Counted from the stretch's first letter, positions 46,521 to 57,500 are shown. The stretch is DNA of 64,000 nucleotides from Henriciella sp. (GCA_017642885.1 JAEPOM010000012.1:19755-83754); one strand, 5' to 3'. Numbers and translations: made by a program. The notes: generated from the sequence alone by a model not told the origin.

Positions 46521-46937
46521 TGTAAACTGCCTTGCAGTCTGGCGGCGCTAAAGCCCACAATCGGTGTGAGCGATGGCGAAACGCGCCAGTGAATGTGTTG
46601 TTAGGGACAGGCAGTCCACTGGCCCGGCCTGCTCTTTCAATAGAGCGGCTCTCGGTCTTAGTTGTGGCGGCCTGTAAGCTCATTTTATCCGTTCCGGTCT
46701 CGGCGATAGTGCAGGGGATTAGGCCTGTTCACCCGCCTTTCGGGGATTCTGTTCGGGCCCCAGATAGGGCTGACCTCTACATGCCCCTTCTGAACTTGAA
46801 TTAAAAGGGCAAAAATGCGGGAGCGCGGATGAATATTTCCTGCACGCCGATAAATCTGTGATTAAGACTGGATAGAATAAACCGGGTCATTGAGATAAGA
46901 ACGCACCGGGGTGGTGCCGTTAGAGCGACTACGATTG
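46521..46937. other. 417-base divergent gap between rne and the amidase gene
   Basis: No gene is seen. It must hold the rne leader (minus strand) and the amidase promoter (plus strand). The stretch 46790-46880 is distinctly AT-rich and the likeliest place for promoters. RNase E leaders often carry a structured region for autoregulation, but I could not identify a known structure. Confidence 0.5.
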
Positions 46938-48191
46938 ATGCATTCCGTGAAAGTCATTTGTCTGTTTTTTGTGTCGGCCTGGCTCGCGGCGACCGGGGCA
47001 GCGCAGGTGCAATCCATCGGGATTGCCGGCGACGGCGAGTTCACGCGAATCACTATCACGTCTGAAAACGCCATCCGTCCGGATATTTTCCTTCGCGAGA
47101 CCGTCGACGGAATGGTCATCGAAATGGTGCCAGACGTCTTCGAACTCTCTGCGCAGCCATTTTACTCCGAACCGACAGGCGGGATCTACGCCTACACGCT
47201 AGACAAGGACCGGGTCGTGTTCGAGCTCGACCGACCAATGATGGTCATGCGCGAAATCGACTTGCCACCATCGGGATCGGAGCGATTGTATCGTTTCATT
47301 CTTGATCTCAGCGGTGTTTCCGAGGCGCGTTTTCGAAACGCTGCTCGCCGCGACGAAACCCGGTTTGCTCGATTTGAGGCCGCGCGCGCCGCTTCCCCCG
47401 AAACACCGGCCTCGGTTGAAGTCGCAGATGTCGTACCTGGCGTTCGTCCGGACGCACCCTCCTCGAAACCCGTTAGTATTGGGGCATTGATGCAAATGGC
47501 GGCGCGACAGAGACGTGTCATCGTGATCGATCCGGGCCATGGTGGGCGCGATCCGGGTGCGCTTGCCATCGTTGGCGGAAAAGAAAGCGATATAGTCCTG
47601 AAAACATCGCTGAAATTGAAACAGATGATCGAGCAAGATCCACGCTACGTGGTGAGGCTCACGCGAGAGACAGACATTTATGTCGAGCACGAGGACCGCG
47701 TCGCCATGGCGCGAAACTGGGGGGCAGATCTATTCATTTCAGTCCACGCCGATGCCGCTGGCGCTCCGACAGTTTCTGGTGCGTCCGTCTATACAATCTC
47801 CACACGCGGAGAAGCGCGCATCGAAGGGACCGCCAAAAAGTTCGGTTGGGAGCTTCCGATCGAGGACGGCACGTCCGTGGCTGTTTCGAATATTCTGCAA
47901 GACCTGACACTTCGTGAAACCAAGTCCAACTCCTCGATATTTGCGGAGTTTCTGGTTCCGGAGCTGGGCAAAGCTGGCCCGCTTGTGCGGAATTCTCACC
48001 GTCAGGGGAACTTGTTTGTGCTGCTCGCGCCTGATGTGCCGGCGGTGCTGGTCGAGATTGGGTTCCTGACCAATCGCAACGATGCGAGGCGTCTGAAATC
48101 GGAGCGCGGTCGGCGTAAGTCGGCTGAAGCGATCAAACGCGCCATTGATGCCTATTTCGACCGCCAGGATTTAATCTTGGCAACGAACTGA
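46938..48191 (+). CDS. amiC: N-acetylmuramoyl-L-alanine amidase (AMIN + Amidase_3)
   Basis: I use the ATG at 46938, which puts a signal peptide at the N-terminus (MHSVKVICLFFVSAWLAATGAAQ), rather than a GTG 27 bases earlier. The 417-residue protein has an N-terminal AMIN targeting domain (about 25-130) and a C-terminal Amidase_3 domain with zinc ligands in VIDPGHGGRDPGA, the Glu of KESDI, FISVHADAAG and VEIGFLTNRND. It cleaves the amide bond between muramic acid and peptide during cell separation. It lies 91 bases upstream of the PBP1A gene. Confidence 0.95.
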   Translation: MHSVKVICLFFVSAWLAATGAAQVQSIGIAGDGEFTRITITSENAIRPDIFLRETVDGMVIEMVPDVFELSAQPFYSEPTGGIYAYTLDKDRVVFELDRPMMVMREIDLPPSGSERLYRFILDLSGVSEARFRNAARRDETRFARFEAARAASPETPASVEVADVVPGVRPDAPSSKPVSIGALMQMAARQRRVIVIDPGHGGRDPGALAIVGGKESDIVLKTSLKLKQMIEQDPRYVVRLTRETDIYVEHEDRVAMARNWGADLFISVHADAAGAPTVSGASVYTISTRGEARIEGTAKKFGWELPIEDGTSVAVSNILQDLTLRETKSNSSIFAEFLVPELGKAGPLVRNSHRQGNLFVLLAPDVPAVLVEIGFLTNRNDARRLKSERGRRKSAEAIKRAIDAYFDRQDLILATN

Positions 48192-48282
48192 ACGTACGCC
48201 TTTTCGGCGGTGCAGAAGCGCCTTAGTCTTGCCCAGTTGGCGTGTGATTCACCGCGCTGAAGAATTATGAGGTCCTAGTCGC

Positions 48283-50871
48283 ATGTGGGCAGCCATAAAA
48301 CAGCGTGTATTCACCTGGAAATTCCTGCTTTGGACGGTGCTCGCAGGCATAACGGTCGGCGTGCTCGCCATCATCGCATTCTTTATCTGGATGGCAGCGC
48401 TCGGCCGGACCGTGCCCTCGGTGGAGAAGCTCTCGGAGTACAATCCGCCAGTGACGTCGCGTGTCCACGCTGGCGACGGGACGCTCATTTACGAATTTGC
48501 CGACGAACACCGGGTTTTCATTCCCTACGAGGCCATCCCAGAGCACGTGATCCATGCGTTCGTGTCGGCTGAAGACAAAAACTTCTTCACGCACGGCGGG
48601 ATTGATTATCTCGGAATGACGCGCGGGGTCGTCAACACAGTGAAGAACAAGATCACTGGTGCGGGCGGCATGCAGGGCGGCTCGACCATTACCCAGCAAG
48701 TCGCCAAGAACATGCTGCTCACCCGTGACCAGACCGTGGTGCGCAAGGCCAAAGAAGCTATCGTCGCGCAGCGCATGGAGAAAGCGTTCTCCAAGGAACA
48801 CATTATCGAGCTGTATTTGAACGAAATTTATCTCGGCGGCCGGTCTTACGGAGTTGGGTCTGCGGCGCTGAATTATTTCAATAAATCGCTACCAGAGCTG
48901 GACTTGTCCGAGGCTGCTGTTCTCGCATCGCTGCCGAAATTCCCAGGGCGTGTGAACCCGTACACCAATCCGGAGCGCGTGCTGCAAAGACGCAATTACG
49001 TGCTCAACCGCATGGTCGATGATGGCTACATCACGCAAGAACAGGCCGACGAGGCCAAATCGAAGCCGTTGAATACGACCAAGCGCCTTTACGGTCCCGA
49101 ATACGCAGCCGCGACTTACTTCGTTCAGGAGCTGCGGAAACAGTTGATCGACCTCTACGGTGAGGAAGAACTCGAACAGGGTGGTCTGTCCATTCGGACA
49201 ACGATCGATACAAAGCTGCAACTTGCGGCTCAAGAGGCGCTCCAGGTCGGCTTGGAGACCTACGATCGTCGACATGATTATCGCGGACCTATGCAGTCTC
49301 TCGATTTGTCTTCGGATGAATTGCTGGAACAGCTCAGCGACGTCACCCGCCCCGGCGGATACGGCACGTGGGAGCGCGCTCTGATCACCCGGATCAGCGA
49401 TAGTGGCGCGACGCTCCTATTGGATGATGGCGCCGAAACCACCATTCCGGCTGAAGATGTTGAATGGTCACAGACCTTTGTGCGCTCAAACGGCCAGACA
49501 GGTCTGCGCGCTGGAGATGTTATATTGGCTGAGGTTAGCCGCCAGGCGCTCAGCGTGGAGGAAAGCACGCCCACCCGCGAAGGCACGAGCGACGGAGCAG
49601 ACGAACAGCTTGCACCAGTTGAACCAATCATGGTTCCGGTCGGCCCGGCAATCCTGAAACAGGTTCCTGATCTTGAAGGTGCAATAGTCGCGCTAGATCC
49701 GCACACCGGGCGGGTGCTCGCAATGATGGGCGGATATTCCTTCTTCAAAAGCCCATTCAATCGGGTCACCCAGGCGCAGCGCCAGCCAGGGTCTTCGTTT
49801 AAGCCATTCGTCTACGGCGCCGCACTTGAGCAAGGATACACGCCCTCGGTTAGAATTCTCGACTCGCCTTACGTTTATTATGACGAGAACACCGACGAAA
49901 TCTGGAAACCTGAAAACTATGCCGAAGGGCGGAGCTATGGCGAAGTCACCATGCGTGTGGCTCTTGAAAAGTCATACAATCAGGTGACCGCTCGGGTTGC
50001 GACCGATATCGGGATGGAAGCTGTTTCGGAATTTGCCGAACGATTCGGGATTTATGACCGCTTGCCGCCTTATCCGGCGATGTCACTGGGATCTGGTGAA
50101 ACGTCTCCTTGGCGCATGTCGAAGGCATATGCTGCACTCGTGAATGGCGGCAAGGAGGTGACGCCGACCTTGCTGGACCGTGTGCAGGATCGCCGCGGTG
50201 CTACTTTGTTCAAGCATGACCAGCGCGCGTGTGAGACCTGCGTGGCCGAGGCCTGGGATGGGTCCCGCCCTCCAACGCTTCCGGACGATCGCAAACAGCT
50301 CGTTGATCCGATCATCGCCTACCAACTGGTGCATATGCTGGAAGGGGTTGTTGAGCGCGGTACAGGACGTCGGGCGCGCCGCGTTGGCAAACCGCTCGCG
50401 GGGAAAACCGGTACGACCAATGATTATGTTGATGCGCTATTCTTCGGCTTCTCGCCGGATCTTGTTGTCGGCATCTGGACCGGGTTTGATACGCCGCGCA
50501 CTCTCGGCGAGGGCGAAGGCGGTGGTTCCGTGGCTGGGGTCATATTCACCGAGTTTATGGAGCGGGCGTTGGCGGATGAGCCTGCGCTCCCATTCCGCAT
50601 TCCGCCCGGGGTTCGACTGGTTTCAGTGGATGCGCAAACTGGCGGTATGCCGACCTTCTCGAGCGAGGAAATTATCCTGGAAGCCTTCCGGCCTGGCACC
50701 GAGCCTGGCATGGCGTTCAGCGAGAATACAAACAATCTCAGCCTGTCCGGCATCGGCGACGGTTCGATCTTCGGACAAGGTACTCCGGTAGAGCCGCAGA
50801 TCGACCCCGAGACTGGCGAAGTCATTGAGTCGGATGTCATTCAGACGGATATCGAAGACGAGGTTTATTGA
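48283..50871 (+). CDS. mrcA: Penicillin-binding protein 1A
   Basis: An 862-residue bifunctional class A PBP with a membrane anchor at residues 15-38. The glycosyltransferase domain has catalytic Glu97 in VSAEDKNFFTHGG, with GGSTITQQVAKN and RKAKEAIVAQRMEKAFSKEHIIELYLNEIYLG. The transpeptidase domain has Ser504-x-x-Lys507 in GSSFKPFVYG, SYN in KSYNQVTARVA, and Lys708-Thr-Gly in GKTGTTNDYVDALF. An OB-like insert lies between (about 330-450). It polymerises and crosslinks peptidoglycan. The preceding amidase gene is transcribed in the same direction. Confidence 0.96.
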   Translation: MWAAIKQRVFTWKFLLWTVLAGITVGVLAIIAFFIWMAALGRTVPSVEKLSEYNPPVTSRVHAGDGTLIYEFADEHRVFIPYEAIPEHVIHAFVSAEDKNFFTHGGIDYLGMTRGVVNTVKNKITGAGGMQGGSTITQQVAKNMLLTRDQTVVRKAKEAIVAQRMEKAFSKEHIIELYLNEIYLGGRSYGVGSAALNYFNKSLPELDLSEAAVLASLPKFPGRVNPYTNPERVLQRRNYVLNRMVDDGYITQEQADEAKSKPLNTTKRLYGPEYAAATYFVQELRKQLIDLYGEEELEQGGLSIRTTIDTKLQLAAQEALQVGLETYDRRHDYRGPMQSLDLSSDELLEQLSDVTRPGGYGTWERALITRISDSGATLLLDDGAETTIPAEDVEWSQTFVRSNGQTGLRAGDVILAEVSRQALSVEESTPTREGTSDGADEQLAPVEPIMVPVGPAILKQVPDLEGAIVALDPHTGRVLAMMGGYSFFKSPFNRVTQAQRQPGSSFKPFVYGAALEQGYTPSVRILDSPYVYYDENTDEIWKPENYAEGRSYGEVTMRVALEKSYNQVTARVATDIGMEAVSEFAERFGIYDRLPPYPAMSLGSGETSPWRMSKAYAALVNGGKEVTPTLLDRVQDRRGATLFKHDQRACETCVAEAWDGSRPPTLPDDRKQLVDPIIAYQLVHMLEGVVERGTGRRARRVGKPLAGKTGTTNDYVDALFFGFSPDLVVGIWTGFDTPRTLGEGEGGGSVAGVIFTEFMERALADEPALPFRIPPGVRLVSVDAQTGGMPTFSSEEIILEAFRPGTEPGMAFSENTNNLSLSGIGDGSIFGQGTPVEPQIDPETGEVIESDVIQTDIEDEVY

Positions 50872-50925
50872 CCTGAACGTGAAACGCCTCCATTTCCAGC
50901 GATCACATGAGTTTCAGGAACCAGA

Positions 50926-52039
50926 ATGTCAGCAGAAATTCTCGCCCTTGCAGAACAAATCAAGCAGTCCTCCGAACTGCTGAGGAGGCGTCTTTGACTG
51001 GGATGTCGCCAGCAAACGCCTCGACGAATTAAACGCGCTGTCTGAGCGCCCCGACTTCTGGGACGATCCAGAAGAAGCGCGTAAGCTGATGGCGGAACGC
51101 CAGAAGCTGGAAACGGGTATGAACACGGTCCAAGAGCTTGAGCAGGAAGCCGCCGATGGCCTCGAGCTGCTCGAGCTTGCTGATGGCGATGAGGATATGC
51201 TGTCGGATGTCGCTGTATCACTGCGCCGCGCCGCTGAAAAAGCGGAGAAAGCCGAGTTGGAAGCGCTGCTCTCTGGTGAAGCTGATGGCAACGACTGCTA
51301 TATGAACATCAATTCTGGCGCGGGCGGCACAGAGAGCCAGGATTGGGCTTCGATGATTCGTCGCATGTATGTGCGCTGGGCGGAGCAGTCCGGATACAAG
51401 GTCGAAGAAGTCGAGAGCCATGAGGGCGATGAAGCGGGTATCAAGTCCGCCACGCTCCTGATCAAAGGCGAAAACGCCTATGGCTGGTTGAAGTCAGAGC
51501 AGGGCGTACACCGCCTAGTTCGGATTTCGCCGTTCGACAGTTCGGCTCGTCGGCACACAAGTTTTGCGTCCGTGGCGGTATCTCCGGTTATTGACGATTC
51601 AATCGAGGTTGAGATCAATCCGTCCGACGTGCGGACCGATACCTATCGCGCCTCTGGCAAAGGTGGGCAGCACGTCAACAAGACGGACTCCGCCGTGCGT
51701 TTGACGCATGAGCCGACCGGGATTGCTGTTGCATGTCAGTCGGGGCGGTCGCAGCATCAAAACAAAGCCACTGCATGGGAAATGCTACGCTCCCGTCTCT
51801 ACGAAGTTGAGCTACAGAAGCGGCAGCAAGCGGCGCAAGACAGCCATGATTCAAAAACCGAAATTGGCTGGGGACATCAGATCCGATCCTACGTCTTGCA
51901 ACCATATCAATTGGTGAAGGACCTGCGGACCAATCATGAAACGTCCGATACGAGCGGCGTTCTGGACGGCGACCTGACGCCATTCCTGTCAGCGGCTTTG
52001 TCTCACGCGCTTGGCGACAGCGAGACCGAAGACGCCTAA
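50926..52039 (+). CDS. prfB: Peptide chain release factor 2 (with programmed +1 frameshift)
   Basis: The gene is read in two frames: 50926-50994, then 50996-52039, giving about 370 residues. Zero frame starts [23 protein letters not shown] and meets a TGA at 50995-50997; a +1 shift at CTT continues [14 protein letters not shown]. Downstream the protein has the RF2 tripeptide SPF ([13 protein letters not shown]) and the GGQ motif in [20 protein letters not shown]2 releases peptides at TGA and TAA, so the internal TGA lets it regulate itself. prfB follows mrcA by 54 bases. Confidence 0.95.
50983..50998 (+). other. prfB: Programmed +1 frameshift site of prfB
   Basis: AGGAGG (50983-50988) acts as an internal Shine-Dalgarno-like element three bases before CTT-TGA-C (50992-50998). 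The spacing matches the classic RF2 slip site. When RF2 is scarce, ribosomes stall at TGA, slip forward on CTT and read GAC. Confidence 0.93.
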
Positions 52040-52046
52040 AACGAAA

Positions 52047-52074
52047 AAGCCGGACCTCAGTTTAGGCCCGGCTT
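52047..52074 (-). terminator. Bidirectional terminator between prfB and the bactofilin gene
   Basis: Arms 52047-52057 and 52064-52074 make an 11-base stem that is perfect on the minus strand (one G-U pair) and has one A-C mismatch on the plus strand. T-rich runs follow on both sides. It serves the convergent prfB and bactofilin genes. Confidence 0.88.
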
Positions 52075-52099
52075 CTTTGTTTTGTCCTGCTTGCTTGTC

Positions 52100-52612
52100 T
52101 TAAGCGTTGCCGGCCGTCCCGTTTGGTGTCGGGATGCTCGTTGCGCTGCCAAGACCAGACCCGTTGCTTTGGGGCGCCTGTGCGGCAGGTTTTGGCGCCG
52201 TTTCCTTGAGCGGGTTCTCTTCGCGTTTAACCTGGCCTTCGAAGCTGGCATCTGGCTGGATGATCAGCGCAGCGTGGAAGATATCGCCTTCGACAGAGGC
52301 GCCGGTTTCCAGCTCAACCTTGCGGGCGCGAATTGAGCCAACAATCTTGCCCTTCACGCGCAGGGTTTCAGCTTTGATCTCGCCGATAATGCGACCGGTG
52401 GAACCGATCGTGACGTCACCTGACGTGACATCGCCTTCGACTGTACCATCAATCTGAAGCGCACCCGCAGACTTGATGGAACCTTTGATTTCAACGTCGG
52501 AGCAAATGATCGATGCGCCGACACGTGCTGCAGGCTTTGATGAGGCGCTGCGAACTGCGTCCTGCGCTGGAGTGAAGCCTGGTGGTGTGTCGCCCTTAGT
52601 CTTCGTAAACAT
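52100..52612 (-). CDS. Bactofilin (polymer-forming cytoskeletal protein)
   Basis: A 170-residue bactofilin: a short disordered N-terminal tail, the beta-helix core (about 33-130) with regular repeats such as IKGSIKSAGALQIDGTVEGDVTSGDVTIGSTGRIIGEIKAETLRVKGKIVGSI, and a proline- and alanine-rich tail. It polymerises without nucleotides and usually recruits cell-wall enzymes. The gene starts 17 bases inside the end of the LytM peptidase gene, so the two are translationally tied. In Hyphomonas a BacA/LmdC pair of this layout controls cell shape; equating them here is inference. Confidence 0.93.
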   Translation of the reverse strand: MFTKTKGDTPPGFTPAQDAVRSASSKPAARVGASIICSDVEIKGSIKSAGALQIDGTVEGDVTSGDVTIGSTGRIIGEIKAETLRVKGKIVGSIRARKVELETGASVEGDIFHAALIIQPDASFEGQVKREENPLKETAPKPAAQAPQSNGSGLGSATSIPTPNGTAGNA

Positions 52613-53807
52613 GTTTTCCTGCCTTAATGAACTCTACTGGATTATACTGCTTTCCATGGAACAGCACTTCGTAATGAAGGTGTGGACCCGTGCTGCGCCC
52701 GGTCGAACCCATGGTACCGAGCTTATCGCCGATTTCTACGTCTTGGCCTTTCTTGGCTACAATCCGTCGAAGGTGAGCATATCTTGAGACGAAACCGCCT
52801 CCATGATCCACATCGACAACCCTACCATAGCCTGATTTCGTTCCCGCATAAATAACTTTTCCTGGACCGGCCGCCACAATAGGGGCGTTCCAACCCGCGC
52901 CCATGTCGATTCCGCCATGCCAGCTGGGGCGTTTACGGAACGGATCGATGCGCATTCCAAACTGTGAAGTGACCCGCGATGGGATCCCAATCGGTGTCGC
53001 CAAAGGCAGGCGATCTACCAGGGTTTCGAAGTAGCGCGCTTCTTCCATGCGTGCCGCGACTTGCGCCACTCGGACCGCAAACTGCTCTTCTTCCGGTGTC
53101 GCGAATTGACCCGACATGAGGCTGTTAAAGCTCACCTCTGGTCCGCCCATATTTTCGCCGCTCGTGATCCGTCCGGCACCGACGGCTGTCAGGCGTAGGA
53201 TACCGCGCGCAGCTTCCGCCTTCTCGACAGCCATTTCTTCGATTTCGTCGAGGAACTGATCCTGTTCTGCGCGGATCTTGCTGACATCTCCGCGAAGCCC
53301 AACTTGGGGGAGGCGACTTTCAGAGGCTGCAAAACGCTGCGATTGCCGAGCGTCTGCCTCATCGATCGAGGCTGTCACCAGGAGGGACGCCGAGTTTCCC
53401 CTTAGCGCCGAGACCTCCAATTCTCCGCCGGTTTTCATGGCTTCGAGCATGGTCGCCAGCGTTTCGTGCCGGCGTTGGAACTCCAGGGTCGCATCCTGGA
53501 ACGCTTCGGTGCGCTGCTCCAGTTGCGAGGTTGAAAGCGCTTCCTTGGCCCGCAGGTCCTGAACCCAGCGCTCCAGCCGATTGACTTCGCTTGCGGCTGA
53601 GCCGACGGCCACGGTCTTCTGTCCGAAGACGACAGTGGCGGATGCGAAAAGCGACCACCCAACAAGAGCAGCCGCTGCACAAGTCAGAAGAATCTGCTGT
53701 AGAGGGGAAACGGTAAAGTAGCGGACGGTACCACCACTACGGTGGTAAATTTGCCGCTCCGGAAACGCCCGGCGTACAAAGTCAGAGATCTTTGCAGTCG
53801 ATTTCAT
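52596..53807 (-). CDS. M23 (LytM) peptidase, LmdC-like
   Basis: I start at the ATG at 53807 (MKSTAKISDFVRRAFPERQIYHRS), which AGGT precedes by seven bases. The 403-residue protein has a cytoplasmic N-terminal ~30 residues, one membrane span (about 37-60, ILLTCAAAALVGWSLFASATVVF), a coiled-coil stretch and a C-terminal LytM domain. The zinc ligands are in SWHGGIDMGA and GPHLHYEV, the classic HxxxD and HxH. It should cut peptide crosslinks in the periplasm, guided by the bactofilin encoded in the overlapping next gene. Confidence 0.92.
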   Translation of the reverse strand: MKSTAKISDFVRRAFPERQIYHRSGGTVRYFTVSPLQQILLTCAAAALVGWSLFASATVVFGQKTVAVGSAASEVNRLERWVQDLRAKEALSTSQLEQRTEAFQDATLEFQRRHETLATMLEAMKTGGELEVSALRGNSASLLVTASIDEADARQSQRFAASESRLPQVGLRGDVSKIRAEQDQFLDEIEEMAVEKAEAARGILRLTAVGAGRITSGENMGGPEVSFNSLMSGQFATPEEEQFAVRVAQVAARMEEARYFETLVDRLPLATPIGIPSRVTSQFGMRIDPFRKRPSWHGGIDMGAGWNAPIVAAGPGKVIYAGTKSGYGRVVDVDHGGGFVSRYAHLRRIVAKKGQDVEIGDKLGTMGSTGRSTGPHLHYEVLFHGKQYNPVEFIKAGKHVYED

Positions 53808-53986
53808 TCTACGCACCTATCCGCAGGTAAGACGCCGTTAAGGCTGCAGGCTTTATGACGTCTTGATTGGTGATGAGCCACAGTAACCTCATTGTGATCC
53901 GGACGAAAAGCCCCCTTTTGCGGTTTTCCAGCTCCAAAATGGCCTGTTTCCGTAAAATTCGCCTTAAAGTATTTTTATTTGACGAA

Positions 53987-54466
53987 TCAGGCGTTCAAAA
54001 TTGTTTCCAACGTCTCAAGAACTGATTGGGCATGTCCCTTCACTTTCACCTTGCGCCAGGCCTCTGCGATGGTGCCGTCGGCCAGGACGATGAAAGTTGA
54101 GCGTTCGATGCCCATGTACTTCTTTCCATACATGTTTTTCTCTACCCAGACGCCGAATTGTTCGCACGCGTCGGTGTCTTCATCGCTCGCGAGTGTGACC
54201 GTCAGCTCCTTCTTGGTGACGAAATTAGCGTGGCTTTTCAGGCTATCTTTCGACACACCAATTATTTTTGCGTCTAGCGCCGCAAATTTGGATTTGAGCG
54301 AAGAAAAGTCGATTGATTCGGTTGTGCAGCCAGGTGTGTTGTCGCGCGGGTAAAAATAGACCACATGAGCCGCACCGACGGGTTTGCCTAAGTTGACCGT
54401 TTCTTCATCGGAAACCGGGATGCTCACTTTTGGTGCTTTATCGCCTTTTTCTGGTCGGTTTGTCAT
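53987..54466 (-). CDS. bcp: Thiol peroxidase of the BCP/PrxQ family
   Basis: A 159-residue BCP-type peroxiredoxin. The peroxidatic cysteine is Cys47 in YPRDNTPGCTTES. E. coli BCP has its resolving cysteine five residues further (Cys50), but here that position is Ile. A second Cys101 (DTDACEQFGVW) is conserved in the family but is not the usual resolving residue. The enzyme is therefore either a 1-Cys type or uses another partner. It removes hydroperoxides in the cytoplasm. It diverges from the YhdP-like gene. Confidence 0.92.
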   Translation of the reverse strand: MTNRPEKGDKAPKVSIPVSDEETVNLGKPVGAAHVVYFYPRDNTPGCTTESIDFSSLKSKFAALDAKIIGVSKDSLKSHANFVTKKELTVTLASDEDTDACEQFGVWVEKNMYGKKYMGIERSTFIVLADGTIAEAWRKVKVKGHAQSVLETLETILNA

Positions 54467-54547
54467 GGCATGTCTTTCATGTTTGGTGGGAGGCTGTCCC
54501 AGTGGAAGCGCTGTGAGGCAGTGTGTTGATTACTTGGAGTATTTGAC

Positions 54548-57500
54548 TTGGTTCGCCAGACCACGAAAGTCATATTTTTTGAGATTCTCGGTGTCCTGTC
54601 GCTGGTATTGATGGCGGCCATCGGAATTCTAGCATTCATGCTGGCCAGTGGACCGGTTGAGCTGGGGATTTTTCGCGACGATGTCGAACGGGCGCTGACC
54701 AATGCCCGCGATGGCAGGACTGTAACCGTGGAGCGTCTAACACTTCAATGGTCTCCGTCAGAGCGTCGGATGTTTGTTGTCGCTGACAGTCTCTCGTTGA
54801 AAGATGCCGCTGGAGAAGAGGCCGGGTTCGCCAACAAAGCGGAACTGACGCTAGACGCCGGCGCCATCCTGCTTGGCAAAGTCGAAGTGCTCGAAGCGGA
54901 TCTTCGCAAAGGCTGGATCGAGGTTGAGAATGTCGGCCCGAACCGCTGGACGGTCGCGGGCGACCCGATGCCGGAAATCAGAGCGGGCGTCCTTCCGCAA
55001 ACACCGCAAGAGTGGCTTGACCGGACCAACGGGGTGTTGACCGATGTGCTGGTCGGCCTGGAAGCATTTAGTCAGACCCTCGAATTCGAGGGTCTCGAGT
55101 TCAACAATTTCGACCTGCGGATCGTCGCTGGAGATGGCAGCGCGATCGGATCGATCGAAGCCGCCTCAGGCCAATTTCAGAAGCTCGAAAACGATGTCAG
55201 CATCCAATTCGCGGGAGACGGACAGGGGCTCGGCTTGCCGGAGATCTTTGGCGTCTCGCTCGACACATATGAAGGCTACCAATCGCTGAAGGCGGTTCTG
55301 GATGTCGGCGTCTTACCGATCGCTGATCTGGCGAGCCGCTTTGGATTGCAGGGGCTTGAGGAGAGCGATCTTCGCCTCGGGACTTCATTCAACGCTGAAC
55401 TGGCTCGGTCGGAAGGCCTGCAACAAGTCGGGCTGGTGGCTTCTCGCGATGACGGCACATTTAGTCTGGGCGACTGGGCGGGCGAGATCTCTGACATCAC
55501 TACGTCACTGGTTTATCTCCCGACAGAGGATCAGGTGCGGATCGATTTCCTACAGCTCGCCTCCGGTCGCTTAAACGGCCGCTTTGAAGGCGAGGTATCC
55601 AACGTCCTGGCGACGAACGCGCTGCGCCGCGTGGCACTTCAGTCGGAAGAAATGACACTGGACCTGACCGGCCTGTTCGAAGCGCCGTCCGATATTCGCA
55701 ATCTGGAACTTGAGGCCGACCTGTCGGATGATTTCACGATCATTGCCGTCCAATCGCTTGAGGCAGATATCGACACAACGCGGCTGCAGGCCAGTGGCGA
55801 GTTCGACTGGAGTGTTGAGCACGAAGAGGGGGAATTGCCTTTCACGCTGGATGTCACGGCTGAACTGGTTGGGGATATCAGCAAAGAGACAATTTTAGCC
55901 TATTGGCCTGTCAATCTGGGACGAGGGGCGCGAAACTATGTGTCTGACCAGTTGCTCTCCGGAAATGCGACCGAGGCCACTGCAGTGATCAGCATCAAAC
56001 CGGATAGTATGGCGGAAGGCTACCTTCGCGAAGAAGACCTCGCTGTGACCTTTGCTTTTGAGGGCGGAAGTCTGCGTTTCCTGAGCGATATGCCACCGGT
56101 AGAAAACGTCGTCGGCACTGGCCGGGTGGGCGGCAATAGTCTCGACATCAATGTCATCCGCGCGAGCTATGACGACTGGGCTATCCAGTCGGGCGGTGTC
56201 GAGTTTCCTGCGTTCAATCCACGCGGGGAGAGTTTTATCGTGACCGCGTACGGAGCCGGGCCTGCCGTCTCTGTACTTCGCCATTTGTCGAACTCACGGT
56301 TGCGTCTGCAGGAAACCACAGGCTTCGACCCGGAACGGGTCAGCGGTGATGCGACAGCTTCATTCAAGCTGACGCGCCCGGCGCTGAGCGACGTGCCGCT
56401 TGAAGATCACATCATGGAAGTCAAAGGGCAGATCAAAAATGCGGGGCTCACCGCCGCGGCTGGTCCATTCGACATCGCCGAGGGCAACGTGAACGTCGAC
56501 GTGACGCTCGACCGCATGATCCTGACCGGCTTCGGCAATCTAGGATCGTCTCCGATCCAGTTCACGTGGCGCGACGCGTTTGATGATGAGGGTGCGCCGG
56601 CAGATTTATCGGCGACCGCCGTGATTACGTCTGACGTGCTGAACGTGTTCGGCCTGGTTGGCCGGGCATTCCTGACAGGGGAGATCCCGGTCGAGATGCA
56701 GGGCAAAGTTGGGGCGAACGGGCTCCAGACTGGAACCTTCGCATTCGACCTCAGCGAGGCACGGATCGATGTCTCTGAGATTGATTGGGTAAAGCCAAGC
56801 GGCGAAACCGCACGTGCTACATTGAACTATTCAGGTGATCTTAGAGAACAGGCCGCCGCGCTCCGAATGACGAGCGAGTCTGCATCGCTCGATGGCGATT
56901 TGAGGTTGGCGACGGATGGTCGCTTGCAATCACTGGATCTGAGGCAGCTCTATATAGAAGACACGATTGATGTGGCGGGCCAGATCGCCCGCACCAGCGA
57001 GGGTGGCTTCAATATCGAGCTTAGCGGCGACTATCTCGATATATCCGGTTTCTTAAGCGAACTCGGCGCTGTTGGGGGGGTCGGAGGAGACGCCGAGGGC
57101 ATCGACTTATCCTTTGCCGCAACCGTGGAGCGGCTCCGCCTAAGACGCGACCTTGAGCTTATCGGGTCAGCCCTCTCTTTTGAGCTGACGCGATCCGGCG
57201 GATTCCAGAGACTGCGCGCCAGCGGTAATACGCTGGCCGGCGCGACGTTCATCACAAATCTCGATAGTGAGGGGCCAGGGCAACCCTTGGCCCTGGAGTT
57301 GAAGACCAGTGATGCCGGGTATCTGGCCAGCGCGTTTTTCGGGGTCGATTTCATTGAAGGCGGAATTCTTGATCTTCGCGGGTCGCTCGCGACGGAGGAT
57401 ACGCCGGCACGGCTGCGCGCGACGATCGAAGATACCCGCCTGATCAACGCTCCATTCTTTACCCAGATCCTCTCTCTCGCGTCTTTGCGAGGGCTGACCG

